Positions 32,730 through 41,796 of a stretch of DNA of 64,000 nt are shown one piece after another. The translations under genes were made by a program, and so were the position numbers. Origin of the DNA: CAVPGP01 sp963704025 (lineage in GTDB: Bacteria > Actinomycetota > Thermoleophilia > Gaiellales > Gaiellaceae). Location of the stretch: the NCBI GenBank assembly GCA_963704025.1, contig CAVPGP010000005.1, positions 496,001 through 560,000 on the forward strand. The letters run 5' to 3'. Each line of letters opens with the position of its first letter. Positions within the stretch are counted from its first letter, which is position 1. The notes beneath the pieces were generated by a model. It was not told the origin of the DNA, did not search any database, and saw nothing but the letters and a program-made list of their open reading frames with translations.

Positions 32730-32888
32730 ATGCGCTTCGAGTCGGGCTCGATGGCAGCGAAGGTCGGTGCCGCTGGCCGCTTCGTCGAAGCGCTGGGCGG
32801 TGTCGCGGCGATCGGCGCGCTCTGCTACACGGTCGCGCTCGTTTCGCGGGGAGGCCGGGATTCGGGTCGCCCCGAGCCGGCACCGTGA
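32730..32888 (+). CDS. Small membrane protein upstream of the P-type ATPase
   Basis: The 52-residue product has a single hydrophobic segment (FVEALGGVAAIGALCYTVALV) and a charged tail. ATG 32730 or ATG 32751 could serve as start. It overlaps the ATPase gene start by 4 bases, so it may be a small accessory subunit, but nothing in the sequence proves this. Confidence 0.4.
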   Translation: MRFESGSMAAKVGAAGRFVEALGGVAAIGALCYTVALVSRGGRDSGRPEPAP

Positions 32889-35590
32889 CGATGATGGTTC
32901 ACGTGGCACCTGATCCGACCGCCCCGGCGAGCACGCCGCGGGACGCTTCGTCGGCCGAATCACAGGAGCTCGAGCTCTCCGCGACGGCGACGCTGCCGGT
33001 GGCGGATGTGCTGGGCAAGCTCGGCTCGTCCGATGCGGGCCTTTCGAGCGCCGAGGCGAGCAGGCGCCTGGGGATCTACGGGCCGAACGTCTTGGCCGCG
33101 CACGGGGTCAGCGCCTGGTCGGTGCTCGTCCGCCAGTTGCGCAGCTACCTGCTGTTGTTGCTGCTCGTCGCGGCGGTCGTCTCGGCCGTGGTCGGCGACC
33201 TGACGGAGGCGTTGATCATCGGCGCGATCATGGCGATGAGCATCGGTCTGAGCTTCTTCAACGAGTACCGCTCGGAGAAGGCGGTCGAGGAGCTGCACTC
33301 CGAGATCCAGCATCTGGCCGCGGTCGATCGCGACGGTGCTCCGGCCGAGATCGCCGTCACACAGCTCGTCCCGGGTGACGTCGTGCATCTGCGGGTCGGT
33401 GACGTGATTCCGGCCGATCTGCGGCTGCTCGAGGTGCACGAGCTCGAGTGCGACGAGTCGGTGCTGACCGGCGAGTCGCGGGCGACCGAGAAGACGGCCG
33501 AGGCCCAGCCGCCCGGGGACTCGCCGCTGGATCTGCGCTCGTGCGCCTTCATGGGCACGCTCGTGAGCGGCGGCGGCGGGCGCGGCGTCGTCGTTCGCAC
33601 GGGCTCGCGCACCGCGTTCGGCGCGATCGCGGTGCGCCTGGGCGAGCGGCAGGGGGTGACCGCGTTCCAGCAGGGGCTGCAGGACTTCTCTCGCCTGCTC
33701 GCGACGGTGACCGCGGTGCTGGCGGGCTCGATCTTCGTGATCAACGTCGCGCTCGGACGCTCGATCCTCCAGTCGGCCCTGTTCGCGCTCGCGATCGCGG
33801 TCGGCCTGACGCCGCAGCTGCTGCCGGCGATCGTCACCGTCAGCCTCGCGACGGGCGCCCGCCGTCTGGCCAAGAAGCGGGTGATCGTCAAACGCCTGGT
33901 CGCGATCGAGGACCTCGGCAACGTCCAGGTGCTGTTCACGGACAAGACCGGCACGCTGACCCAGGGTCAGATCTCGTTCACGCAGGCGCTCGACGGCGCG
34001 GGCAAGCCGGACGACCACGTCCGCGTGCTCGGCCTGACCTGCAGCGACAAGACCGGCAACGAGCTCGACCGCGCGCTCTGGGCCGCGCCGCAGGATGCCC
34101 ACGGCGACGCCGTCCCGACGCCGCTCGACCGCCTGCCCTTCGACCACGAGCGGCAGCTGGCCTCGGTCCTCGTCGACACGCAGCAGGGGCGGCTGCTGAT
34201 CTCCAAGGGCGCGCCGGAAGCCGTCCTCGCCCGCTGCGCGACCGTGCCCGCCCAGGCGCAGGCGACCCTCGACGGCCTCTTCGCCTCGGGTACGCGCGTC
34301 GTCGCGGTCGCGAGCCGCCCGCTCGCCGGCGACCACCTCGGCAAGGACGACGAGCACGACCTCTCCCTCGACGGGTTCCTCTGCTTCACCGACCCGGTCA
34401 AGCCCGACGTCAAGGACTCGCTCGCCCGGCTCGCGCGGCTCGGGGTCACCGTCAAGATCGTCACCGGCGACAACGGCCAGGTCGCCGCGCACCTCTGCGG
34501 CGAGGTCGGCCTCGACCCCGGAACGGTCGTCACCGGGCAGGAGCTCGAGCAAGCTCGACGACGCCGCCCTCGTCGCGCTGCTGCCGAAGACGACCATCTT
34601 CGCCCGCGTCACCCCGGAGCAGAAGTCGCGCATCATCCTCGCCCAGCGCAGCCTCGGCTCGGACGTCGCCTTTCTCGGCGACGGCGTCAACGACGCGATC
34701 GCGCTCCACCACGCCGACGTCGGCATCTCGGTCGACTCGGCGGCCGACGTCGCCAAGGACGCCGCGGCCGTCGTCCTGCTCGACAAGGATCTCGGCATCC
34801 TCGCCGACGGTGTCGTCGAGGGCCGGCGCATCTTCGCCAACACGATCAAGTACGTCCTGATGGGCACCTCGTCGAACTTCGGGAACATGTTCTCCGCGGC
34901 CGGCGCGTCGCTGTTTCCTCAACTTCCTGCCGATGCTGCCGACGCAGATCCTGCTCAACAACCTCCTCTACGACGTCAGCGAGATGACCATCCCCACCGA
35001 CAACGTCGACGAGGAGCTGCTCGCCCGACCCGCCAAGTGGGACATCCGCATGATCCGCCGCTTCATGTCCTTCTTCGGCCCGATCTCGAGCGTCTACGAC
35101 TTCCTCACCTTCGCCGTCATGCTGCGCGTCTTCCACGCCGGCCCGAGTCCTGTTCCGCTCCGGCTGGTTCGTCGAGTCGCTCACCACCCAGACACTCGTC
35201 ATCTTCGTGATCCGCACCCGCCGCGTCCCCTTCTACAAGAGCCGCCCCAGCCGCCCGCTGCTCGCCACCACCCTCGCCTGCGCCGCCTTCGGCGTCGCCC
35301 TCCCCTACATCCCGCCGCTCGCCCACCTGTTCGGCTTCAAACCGCTCCCGCTCACCTTCCTCGCGATCCTGGTTGTGATGATCGCCACCTACCTCGCGCT
35401 CGCCCAGATCGGCGTCGCGCTCTTCTTCAAGCCCCAGGGCGGCCGCCCGCTCGCCCGCGCCATCAGCGCCGCAGAGCGACGCATCACCCGCAGAGCATCA
35501 CGCTGGGCGAGCTGGCGACACGGCACCAAGCCACCGAAGCCGCCCCCACCGACCGAGAGCGGAACCTCTGTCCCGGTACCAACCGCATAG
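32885..35590 (+). pseudogene. mgtA: MgtA-like magnesium/cation P-type ATPase with three +1 frameshifts
   Basis: Read through three shifts, the protein is a complete P3B-type ATPase of about 900 residues: cation_ATPase_N, TGES in LTGESRATEKTA, phosphorylation motif DKTGTLTQ, GDGVNDA, and C-terminal TM segments including LPTQILLNNLLYDVSEMTIP. Frames change near 34549 (extra C), 34917 (extra T in a TTT run) and 35147 (extra T). Each change is a one-base insertion, and protein similarity resumes at once. The gene is therefore either very recently broken or intact with base-call errors. Family role: Mg2+ (or similar) import at the plasma membrane. Confidence 0.8.
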
Positions 35591-35765
35591 AAGGCCGCCG
35601 CGAGCCGCCTCCACGGCTGGGAGCGGCGGAAGCACCCCTACGCGAGGCGACGACGCGGCCGCCGTCGAGCAGGCCGCTGCCCGCGCCGAAGACGCGCGGC
35701 ACATCCAGGAGCATTCCCTCGGTGAGGCGGCGCGGATCGGGCGGCTCTCGCGCATCCGCGAGTTC

Positions 35766-36410
35766 GTGCTCGGCGCCCAGGACGGCCTGCTCGTCCCGCT
35801 CGGGGTCGTCACCGGCATGGCGGCCGCCCATCCCGCCCGCTCGCTGATCATCGTCGCCGGCCTCGCCGAGGCGTTCGCCGGCGCGATCTCGATGGGCGGC
35901 GGCTCCTACCTCGCAAGCCAAGCCGAAGAGCAACTGGACGCCTCCGAGATCGCCGCCGAAAGCCGCGAGATCGAGGAGCACTCCGAACGCGAGACAAAGG
36001 AGCTCGCCGTCATCCTCGAACGGGAAGGCCTCCCGCCGGAGCAAGCTGAGACAGTTGCTCGCGGACTCGCGTCCAACCCGAACGTCTTCCTGCGCACCAA
36101 GGTTCAGAAGGAGCTCGGACTCTCTCCCGACGCCGGCGGTGCCGCACTCGGCGACGCGATCGTCGTCGGCGCCACCTACCTCGGCGCCGCGATCGTGCCG
36201 CTCTGGCCCTACTTCTTCTTCCCGCTCAACGTCGCGCTCGCGATCAGCCTCACCTGCACCCTGCTCGCTCTCTTCGCCGTCGGAGTCGCCAAGGGTCGGG
36301 TGACCCGCCTCTCCCTCCTGCGCTCCGGACTCCAGGTGATGATCGTCGGCTCGATCAGCGCCGGCGTCGGCTTCGCAATCGGCCACCTCGTCACGACCCT
36401 CTCCGGATAG
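35766..36410 (+). CDS. VIT1/CCC1-family transporter, 5' end unclear
   Basis: The 214-residue product has VIT-family features: LGAQDGLLVPLGVVTGMAAA in the first TM helix, AEAFAGAISMGGGSYLASQA (metal-path Gly/Ser), a cytoplasmic helix with acidic residues (EIAAESREIEEHSERETKEL) and three further TM segments. Such proteins move Fe2+ or Mn2+ out of the cytoplasm. The protein-like sequence continues upstream in the same frame to at least 35649 (EQAAARAEDARHIQEHSL) but has no ATG or GTG before 35766, so the native start may be lost. It follows the P-type ATPase. Confidence 0.65.
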   Translation: MLGAQDGLLVPLGVVTGMAAAHPARSLIIVAGLAEAFAGAISMGGGSYLASQAEEQLDASEIAAESREIEEHSERETKELAVILEREGLPPEQAETVARGLASNPNVFLRTKVQKELGLSPDAGGAALGDAIVVGATYLGAAIVPLWPYFFFPLNVALAISLTCTLLALFAVGVAKGRVTRLSLLRSGLQVMIVGSISAGVGFAIGHLVTTLSG

Positions 36411-36642
36411 GAGACGCGCACATTCGTCCAACAGCCTGCCGGATCGTGCCGGAGCCGACGGCTCCGTGGCCGCGATCGCAATCGCTATTGCGGTCGCGAC
36501 GGACGAGCGCAAACGGGCGCCAGTGTGCGCAACCAGCGCGCGATCCGACCAGTGAGCCGATCCTCTCTCGCGGAGGGCGCGTCCGCGCCGGACCTCGCGC
36601 CACACGCGCGCCGTGTCCGCCGACCTCCACTAGGTTTTCCGC
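36411..36642. other. Gene-free spacer with a hairpin
   Basis: CGCGATCGCAAT (36471-36482) and ATTGCGGTCGCG (36487-36498) form a 12-bp stem with one mismatch and a 4-base loop, about 60 bases after the VIT gene. It is probably a terminator. TAGGTT lies 10 bases before the cupin ATG as a possible -10. Confidence 0.45.
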
Positions 36643-37107
36643 ATGAAGATCTTCAATCTCAGCGGAGACGAGTGGGATCGCACGGAAGAGCGCGAGGGCT
36701 GGCGCTTCAAGGACGCCTGGGTCGGCGCGCACACCGACGCCGAGCTGATCGGCGCGAGCATGTACGAGGTCGAGCCGGGTAACAAGCAGGGGCCATTTCA
36801 CACCCACCACGCGAACGAGGAATGGGTGATCGTCCTCCGCGGCGAGCCGACGCTGCGCACGCACGAGGGCGAGAAGCAGCTGCGCGAGGGCGACGTCGTC
36901 GCGTTCCCGCGCGGCAAGGAGGGCGCGCACCAGATCCGCAACGACACGGACGCGCCCGTCCGCGTCCTCATGCTCTCCACGCTGATCGCGCCGGACATCG
37001 TCGAGTACCTCGACACGGGCAAGATCGGCGCGCGGAGCGTCGCCGGCGAGCGGATCATCTTCGCTCGCCCCGGGCCTGAGCTCGAATACTGGGAAGGCGA
37101 GGACTAA
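36643..37107 (+). CDS. Cupin-domain protein
   Basis: The 154-residue product is a single cupin: motif 1 GPFHTHHANEEWVIVLRGEP near 50-70 (His, His and Glu metal ligands) and motif 2 GDVVAFPRGKEGAHQIRN near 87-104 (final His). A YL-D-T-G-K-I-G segment and a Trp-rich C-terminus follow. Cupins of this size are dioxygenases, isomerases or sugar-binding domains; the function here is open. A near-leaderless start is suggested by TAGGTT just upstream. Confidence 0.8.
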   Translation: MKIFNLSGDEWDRTEEREGWRFKDAWVGAHTDAELIGASMYEVEPGNKQGPFHTHHANEEWVIVLRGEPTLRTHEGEKQLREGDVVAFPRGKEGAHQIRNDTDAPVRVLMLSTLIAPDIVEYLDTGKIGARSVAGERIIFARPGPELEYWEGED

Positions 37108-37134
37108 AGCCACTTCCGGCGTACCATCACCGCG

Positions 37135-37359
37135 ATGATTCGAATCGGCTCGATCGTTTTGCGCGTGGACGATCTGCAGCGCCAGACGGAATTCTGGGAG
37201 GCGGCACTCGGCTACGTGCGCCGGGACAGTGGTGAAAGCGACGACTTCGTGCTGCTCGGCCCGCCCGACGGCGCCCCAGAAGTGTGGAGCGTTTATGGAG
37301 CAGAGCGGTCGCAACCAGTGGCAACCGGTGGCAGATGGGATGACCTCGAAAGCGGCTAA
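37135..37359 (+). pseudogene. Truncated VOC-superfamily gene
   Basis: The first 50 residues (IRIGSIVLRVDDLQRQTEFW, ALGYVRRDSGESDDFVLLGP) form the first half of a VOC fold. After PPDGAPEV the frame runs into the island-end repeat (WSVYGAERSQPVATG) and stops. An intact relative would be about 120 residues, so the second module was lost at the island boundary. Confidence 0.65.
37285..37340 (+). repeat. Island-end repeat, copy 2
   Basis: It is similar to 29752-29806. A complementary GGTTGCCACCAGTTGCC-type sequence follows at 37382-37400, so the arm contains both direct and inverted repeats of a GCAACyGGTGGC unit, as expected for integrase arm sites. Confidence 0.45.
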
Positions 37360-37410
37360 GACACACGAAAACCGTTGCCGTGGGTTGCCACCAGTTGCCC
37401 TGACCCCAAA

Positions 37411-37452
37411 ATGGTAAGGAGGGGGTCAACGGTTCGAGTCCGTTAGGGCTTC
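37411..37452 (+). repeat. att copy 3 (degenerate)
   Basis: The sequence matches the tRNA-Thr att from ATGGTAAGGA through the T arm, with one substitution in GGTCAACGG, one C to T change and a 2-base deletion before AGGGCTTC. It is uninterrupted by an IS, in contrast to copies 2 and 4. The mismatches fall at the side of the IS target that reads GGGGGTCGAC. Confidence 0.75.
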
Positions 37453-37671
37453 ATGAAAAGCCAGCAAATGGCCTTTTGTTGTCTCGAGCGGCACAGACGC
37501 GTCCGCGAACGTGTCCCCAACACACCTCCGCGGCGCGTCGAGGTCGAGCGGCATGCTCGCCACGCTCACGACCGCGGTGCGCATATGCCGGTCGCGCGCT
37601 TCCACGACCGCGCAACCGAGTGCACGCTTGGCGCCGTCCGATCCGTCGTCGCCGACGAGGATGCGCGACAC
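37426..37671 (-). pseudogene. N-terminal fragment of a universal stress protein
   Basis: From GTG 37671 the frame reads SRILVGDDGSDGAKRALGCA and AVVSVASMPLDLDAP, the first beta strand and helix of a USP domain (ILVGxDGS). It then loses similarity near 37470 and runs into the att sequence. About half of the usual 140 residues are missing. Confidence 0.6.
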
Positions 37672-37721
37672 GGGCGCATCATCGGCCAGAGCTCATCGCG
37701 TCGGACGCGGCCCCGTGGTCT

Positions 37722-38111
37722 TCAGGCCTCGCCGCCCCGCCGCGCGACCGCCGCGACGAGGAGGAACAGCGCCGCCGCGGCCGCGGCGCCGAGGAGCCCG
37801 GTGGCGAGGCCGTGTCGGGCGGGAACAGCGGCCGCCAGGAGCGCGACGGTCGCGCCGGCGAACGCGAGCAGCGCAGCGACGAGCAGGCGCCCCACCAGGA
37901 CGGCGGTGACAGCCGGTCGCTCGACCGCCGCGTCCGGCGCCGGGCCGCGGGACAGAGAGACGAGCTCGCACAGGATGAGGACGGCGGCGGCGAGGAGCGG
38001 AATGCTCCAAACGGGGGCGTCTTCGCCGTAGAGGGCCGCGAGCGCACCGAAAACGGCGCCGAGACCAAGCGCCGCAGCTGCGGCGGCGCGCCGAAATCGT
38101 CTCCCGCTCAT
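37722..38111 (-). CDS. Small membrane protein of the DUF58 cluster
   Basis: The 129-residue product has four hydrophobic segments (AAAAALGLGAVFGALAALYG, WSIPLLAAAVLILCELVSLS, VLVGRLLVAALLAFAGATVA, LLGAAAAAALFLLVAAVARR). ATG 38111 overlaps the stop of the DUF58 gene (ATGA). It is the last gene of the cluster. No family known to me; it is probably a partner membrane protein. Confidence 0.65.
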   Translation of the reverse strand: MSGRRFRRAAAAAALGLGAVFGALAALYGEDAPVWSIPLLAAAVLILCELVSLSRGPAPDAAVERPAVTAVLVGRLLVAALLAFAGATVALLAAAVPARHGLATGLLGAAAAAALFLLVAAVARRGGEA

Positions 38112-39352
38112 CGTGCCGCAGCGAGGGCTTCGACGGGAGCGGCGATCGGCTCGCCCGGTCCCCACGACGCGAGCGCGATCCCCGCGCCGGCGAGCCGCGT
38201 TCGGACAGCGTCCCGCTCGAGCAACCAGGTTCGCCAGGCGATCGGCCCGGCGGCGGCCTCGGCGTCAGCGAGGTACGGGAGCGGATCGACCTCGACGATC
38301 GAGACCTGATAGCCGCGGCGGCGGAGATTGAGGAGCGCGCGCGTGACGCGCCAGTCGAGCCGCGGCGTCAGCGCGACGATCAGCGACTGGGGCGGGAGGA
38401 TCCGGCGCGGGATGAGGCTCGTGTCGCGCCAGCGGTGCGTTCGCGCGAGCTCGCTCTCGAGCAAGGCGTCCGCGATCCGATACTGCTGGCGCAGGCCCGA
38501 GCCGGGAATGATCCACTCGATGTCGCCGCCGAAGCGGAGGAGCCCGACGCGGTCGCGCCGGCGGAGATAAGCCTCGGTCAGCGAGGCGGCCGCGCGCACG
38601 GCGTGGTCGAGCGTGCTCGCCCCGCTCGTGGCGGCGGCTCCGAGCGCGTCGAGGAAGATGACGACGTCGGAGCTCCGCTCGGGCAGCCGATCGTTCACGA
38701 GCAGCCGGCCGCGGGCGGCGGTCGCACGCCAGTTGACTCGCCGGGCACGCTCGCCGGGGGCGAGGAACCGGAGCTCCGCGAACTCGATGCCTTCGCCGGC
38801 GACCGCGGCCGGACGGCTGCCGGTTACCGGGCGTGTCGCCCGCGGCCCGGCGAGCCGTCGCAGCCTCTCGACCGACGGGTAGACCCGCAGCGTCGTGGTC
38901 GGCTCGACGACGAGCTCGGCGCGACGGAGGTGAAGCTGATCGCGCGCCGAGAGCCGGATCGAGGCGATGCGGAAGGCGCCCCAGCGAGGGCAGTTGATCG
39001 AGTACTCGAGCGTCCGCGTCTCGCCCGCATGGAGCGCGAGCACGCGCCGCGTGGGCACTCCGTCCGGATCGAGGCGTTCCGGCTGCCGCAGCTCGACGTC
39101 CAGCCAGGGGCATGCGTCCGACGCGGCAAGCGTCAACTCGAGCTCGACCCGCGCGCCCTCGATCACGCGATCGGCCGAGACCCGGACGGTCGCTTCGGGC
39201 AGCCGAGGCGGCCGCGCCGCGAGCCCGAAGAGCAGCGGAACCAGGAAACCGGCCCCGACCGCGACCAGCGCCGGCTGCGCGGTCGCGAGGCCGGCGAGGA
39301 GCCCAGCCGAAGGGACGACGAACCAGACGACGGCGCGGTGCTCGAACGTCAC
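38108..39352 (-). CDS. DUF58-domain protein
   Basis: The 414-residue product has two N-terminal TM helices (VVWFVVPSAGLLAGLATAQP and following), a beta-rich region, then the DUF58 signature: FAELRFLAPGERARRVNWRA near 212, with a vWA-like segment VVIFLDALGAAATSGASTLD near 240. DUF58 proteins are regularly encoded next to MoxR ATPases and may receive assembled cofactors or complexes. GTG 39352 overlaps the moxR stop by 4 bases. Confidence 0.85.
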   Translation of the reverse strand: MTFEHRAVVWFVVPSAGLLAGLATAQPALVAVGAGFLVPLLFGLAARPPRLPEATVRVSADRVIEGARVELELTLAASDACPWLDVELRQPERLDPDGVPTRRVLALHAGETRTLEYSINCPRWGAFRIASIRLSARDQLHLRRAELVVEPTTTLRVYPSVERLRRLAGPRATRPVTGSRPAAVAGEGIEFAELRFLAPGERARRVNWRATAARGRLLVNDRLPERSSDVVIFLDALGAAATSGASTLDHAVRAAASLTEAYLRRRDRVGLLRFGGDIEWIIPGSGLRQQYRIADALLESELARTHRWRDTSLIPRRILPPQSLIVALTPRLDWRVTRALLNLRRRGYQVSIVEVDPLPYLADAEAAAGPIAWRTWLLERDAVRTRLAGAGIALASWGPGEPIAAPVEALAAAR

Positions 39353-40323
39353 GACGATTCGTCCAGGACCGGCACCGGAACCGACGCGACGGCCGCCCGC
39401 ACCACTTCGGCCGGATCGATCCGCTGCACCCAGAGTTCCGGCGCCAGCGTGAGCCTGTGCGCGAGGGCGGGGATCGACACCGCCTTGATGTCGTCCGGCG
39501 TGACGAAGTCGCGGCCGAGATACGCGGCGCGGGCGCGGGCCAGCTTCATCAGCGCGAGCGAGCCCCTCGGCGAGGCCCCGACGGCCAGCTGCGGCGAGTC
39601 CCTCGTCGCGCGCGCGATCGCGACCGCGTACTCGGCGAGCGGCGGGGCGACGTGCACCTCCTCGATCGCCGCCTGCATCGCCCGCAGCGCCTGCTGGTCG
39701 CAGATGGGCTCGAGCTCGATCCGCTCGCGCCGTCGACGTGAGCGTTCGAGGAGGATGTCGCGCTCCGCGTCCTTCGACGGATAGCCGATCGCGATGCGGA
39801 CGAGGAAACGGTCGAGCTGCGCCTCCGGCAGCGGGTACGTCCCCTCGTACTCGATCGGGTTCTGCGTCGCGAGGACGAGAAAAGGGGACTCGAGCTGCCG
39901 CGTCATGTTCTCGAGCGTTACCTGCCGCTCTTCCATCGCCTCGAGCAACGCGGCCTGCGTCTTGCCCGGCGCGCGGTTGATCTCGTCGGCGAGCAGGATG
40001 TTCGTGAAGACCGGCCCGCGCTCGAACGTGAAGCTGCCGCTGGAGCGGTCGTAGATAGAGGCCCCGGTGATGTCGCTCGGGATCAGGTCCGGGGTGAACT
40101 GGATCCGGGCGAAGTCCATGGCGCACACCTGCGCGAAGGAGCGGGCGAGCAGCGTCTTGCCCAGCCCTGGGAGATCCTCGATCAGCACGTGGCCGTCGGC
40201 GAGCAGCGCGAACAACACCAGCTCGACCGCCTCTCGCTTGCCGATGATCGCCTGCTCGACGGCGTCGGCCACCGCGACCGCCAGCTCCTGGACGGCGACG
40301 CCTGCCTTCGCCTCGTCGGTCAC
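39349..40323 (-). CDS. MoxR-family AAA+ ATPase
   Basis: The 324-residue ATPase has Walker A EDLPGLGKTLLARSFA near 45, Walker B LLADEINRAPGKTQAALLEA near 108, sensor 1 VLATQNPIEYEGTYPLPEAQ near 145 and the C-terminal lid with PRGSLALMKLARARAAYLGR. MoxR proteins act as chaperone-like ATPases, commonly with DUF58 and vWA partners. It overlaps both neighbours by 4 bases, so the five-gene block is one tightly coupled operon. Confidence 0.92.
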   Translation of the reverse strand: MTDEAKAGVAVQELAVAVADAVEQAIIGKREAVELVLFALLADGHVLIEDLPGLGKTLLARSFAQVCAMDFARIQFTPDLIPSDITGASIYDRSSGSFTFERGPVFTNILLADEINRAPGKTQAALLEAMEERQVTLENMTRQLESPFLVLATQNPIEYEGTYPLPEAQLDRFLVRIAIGYPSKDAERDILLERSRRRRERIELEPICDQQALRAMQAAIEEVHVAPPLAEYAVAIARATRDSPQLAVGASPRGSLALMKLARARAAYLGRDFVTPDDIKAVSIPALAHRLTLAPELWVQRIDPAEVVRAAVASVPVPVLDESS

Positions 40324-40802
40324 AGCTGCTCCAGCCGCTCGATCGCCTCTCGCAGGTCGTCGCTGGCGAGACCCCGGCCGACGCGGTACGCGGCCGACGG
40401 ACGGTCAGGACGGACGATCTCCCACAGCACGTCGCCGAGCAGCTCCTGCGCGCGCCGTGGCGCGAGCGCCATGTCGACGCCGCGGCGGCCGAGGCGTGCG
40501 GCGACGATCGGGACGAGCAGCGGCCGGAGCGACCGGTCGACGCCGAACTCCGATTGCTCCGTCTCCCGCAGGTCGTCCACGATCTGGCGCAGTCGCAATG
40601 GCATCTCGTCGTCCCGCGCACGCGGCGGTGGCTGTTGCCTCTGCGCGGGTCGGAGCTGCAGCACGGTCGCGGCGGCGAGCGCGGCGGCGAGCGCCAGCGC
40701 GGCGGCGAGCGCGACCGTCCTGCCCTGCCCGAACACGAGACCCAAGGCGGTCGCCACGACACAACCGGCGGCGACGAGGAGCAGTGGGCGGCGGGCGATC
40801 AC
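40320..40802 (-). CDS. Membrane protein of the MoxR cluster
   Basis: The 160-residue product has two N-terminal TM helices (RPLLLVAAGCVVATALGLVF and VALAAALALAAALAAATVLQ) and a soluble C-terminal half (RLRQIVDDLRETEQSEFGVD, ELLGDVLWEIVRPDRPSAAY). GTG 40802 is chosen from its overlap with the DUF4129 stop. Unnamed proteins with this layout often sit in DUF58/MoxR operons. Confidence 0.6.
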   Translation of the reverse strand: MIARRPLLLVAAGCVVATALGLVFGQGRTVALAAALALAAALAAATVLQLRPAQRQQPPPRARDDEMPLRLRQIVDDLRETEQSEFGVDRSLRPLLVPIVAARLGRRGVDMALAPRRAQELLGDVLWEIVRPDRPSAAYRVGRGLASDDLREAIERLEQL

Positions 40803-41692
40803 GGCGGCGCCACCTCCGCCTCGACCCGCCGCACCGACGCGATCGCGCGCCGGCGGTCGTCCTCGTCCATCGGGTGGTCGCTGAACCGGGCGATCTCGAA
40901 GAGGCCGGTGAGGTCGGACGCTGCCGCGGCGCTCGCGCCGAGCACTCGGAGGACGCGGGCCGTGAACTCGGTCGGGGTCTCGTCCGGCGCTCGCGAGAGC
41001 TCGATCTCGCCGAGCGACTCCTCCATGCGCGCGTAGGCGCGCTGGACGGCAAGCCGCGGGTCTCGCTCGGACCCCAGGTCTGCGAGCGACCGCCTGAGGT
41101 CGGAGCCGACCCGCTCCGCCGCATCGGGAACAACCGCCCGACGTTCGCGCCGCGCGCGCCGACGACGGACGAAGACTGCCGCCGGCGCGAGCAGGAGCAG
41201 TGCGGCCGCCGAGCCGACGACGAGCCACGTCAGCGCGGTCGAGGTCGGGTGTCCCGCCGGCGCGGAAGTGCTCGTGTGGCCGCGCGGCACGGCGCTCCCG
41301 GGCGTGGCGCCGGGCGGTGTCGCCGCATTGGGAACGAGGAACGGCAGAGCGAGGAGCAGGAACAAGCCGATCGCTCCGCCGACGATCGCAGCGGCCTTCC
41401 CGGCCGCCGACAGCGACCCTCCGAGCCCCTCGAGGTCTCTCGCACCGAGCCGTCGCCTCCGTCGCCGGCGCTTTTCCACCGAGGGCGTCCCCGCCCAGAC
41501 GAGGAGCAGCAACCCGACGACGAGCGCGCCCGCGGCGGCGGCGAGCGCGCGGACGACGCCGACCGAGACGTCCTGCCGGCCGCCGGCGTGCCATGGCGAC
41601 CCGCCGCTTGCCAGCGCCACGAGTGACACCAGCAGGAGCCCCACCGCGGTGGCAGCGACCGCTCGCACGTCGCTCAGAGGTCTGACCGGCAC
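40799..41692 (-). CDS. DUF4129-domain membrane protein
   Basis: The 297-residue product has three or four TM segments in the N-terminal 190 residues and a C-terminal DUF4129 region (AVQRAYARMEESLGEIELSR, then ETPTEFTARVLRVLGASAAA and ALTxLFExARFSDHPM-like sequence). This domain is the usual companion of DUF58/MoxR operons in actinobacteria. GTG 41692 follows a stop-rich region and starts just before the first TM helix. It is the first gene of the block. Confidence 0.82.
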   Translation of the reverse strand: MPVRPLSDVRAVAATAVGLLLVSLVALASGGSPWHAGGRQDVSVGVVRALAAAAGALVVGLLLLVWAGTPSVEKRRRRRRRLGARDLEGLGGSLSAAGKAAAIVGGAIGLFLLLALPFLVPNAATPPGATPGSAVPRGHTSTSAPAGHPTSTALTWLVVGSAAALLLLAPAAVFVRRRRARRERRAVVPDAAERVGSDLRRSLADLGSERDPRLAVQRAYARMEESLGEIELSRAPDETPTEFTARVLRVLGASAAAASDLTGLFEIARFSDHPMDEDDRRRAIASVRRVEAEVAPP

Positions 41693-41796
41693 GGCTAGAT
41701 CATGGTCGATTCGCCAGGGCTGCAGCCCGGCTCGCGCTCCACGGCAGCGGCGGAGACACCTCAACCGGCTCGCACACCACGAAAGGGGACGCTCAG

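Larger units (their letters stand above)
31101..37452. mobile_element. Integrated island 2
   Basis: It lies between att copy 2 and the degenerate att copy 3. Its integrase (now damaged) sits next to the left att in the same orientation as in island 1. Cargo is an oxidoreductase tail, a small membrane protein, a P-type ATPase, a VIT-family protein, a cupin and a truncated VOC gene. Confidence 0.65.

Noticed and set aside
32960..34888. 642-codon minus-strand frame opposite the P-type ATPase
   Set aside because: Shadow of the ATPase frame; low-complexity composition and no motif.
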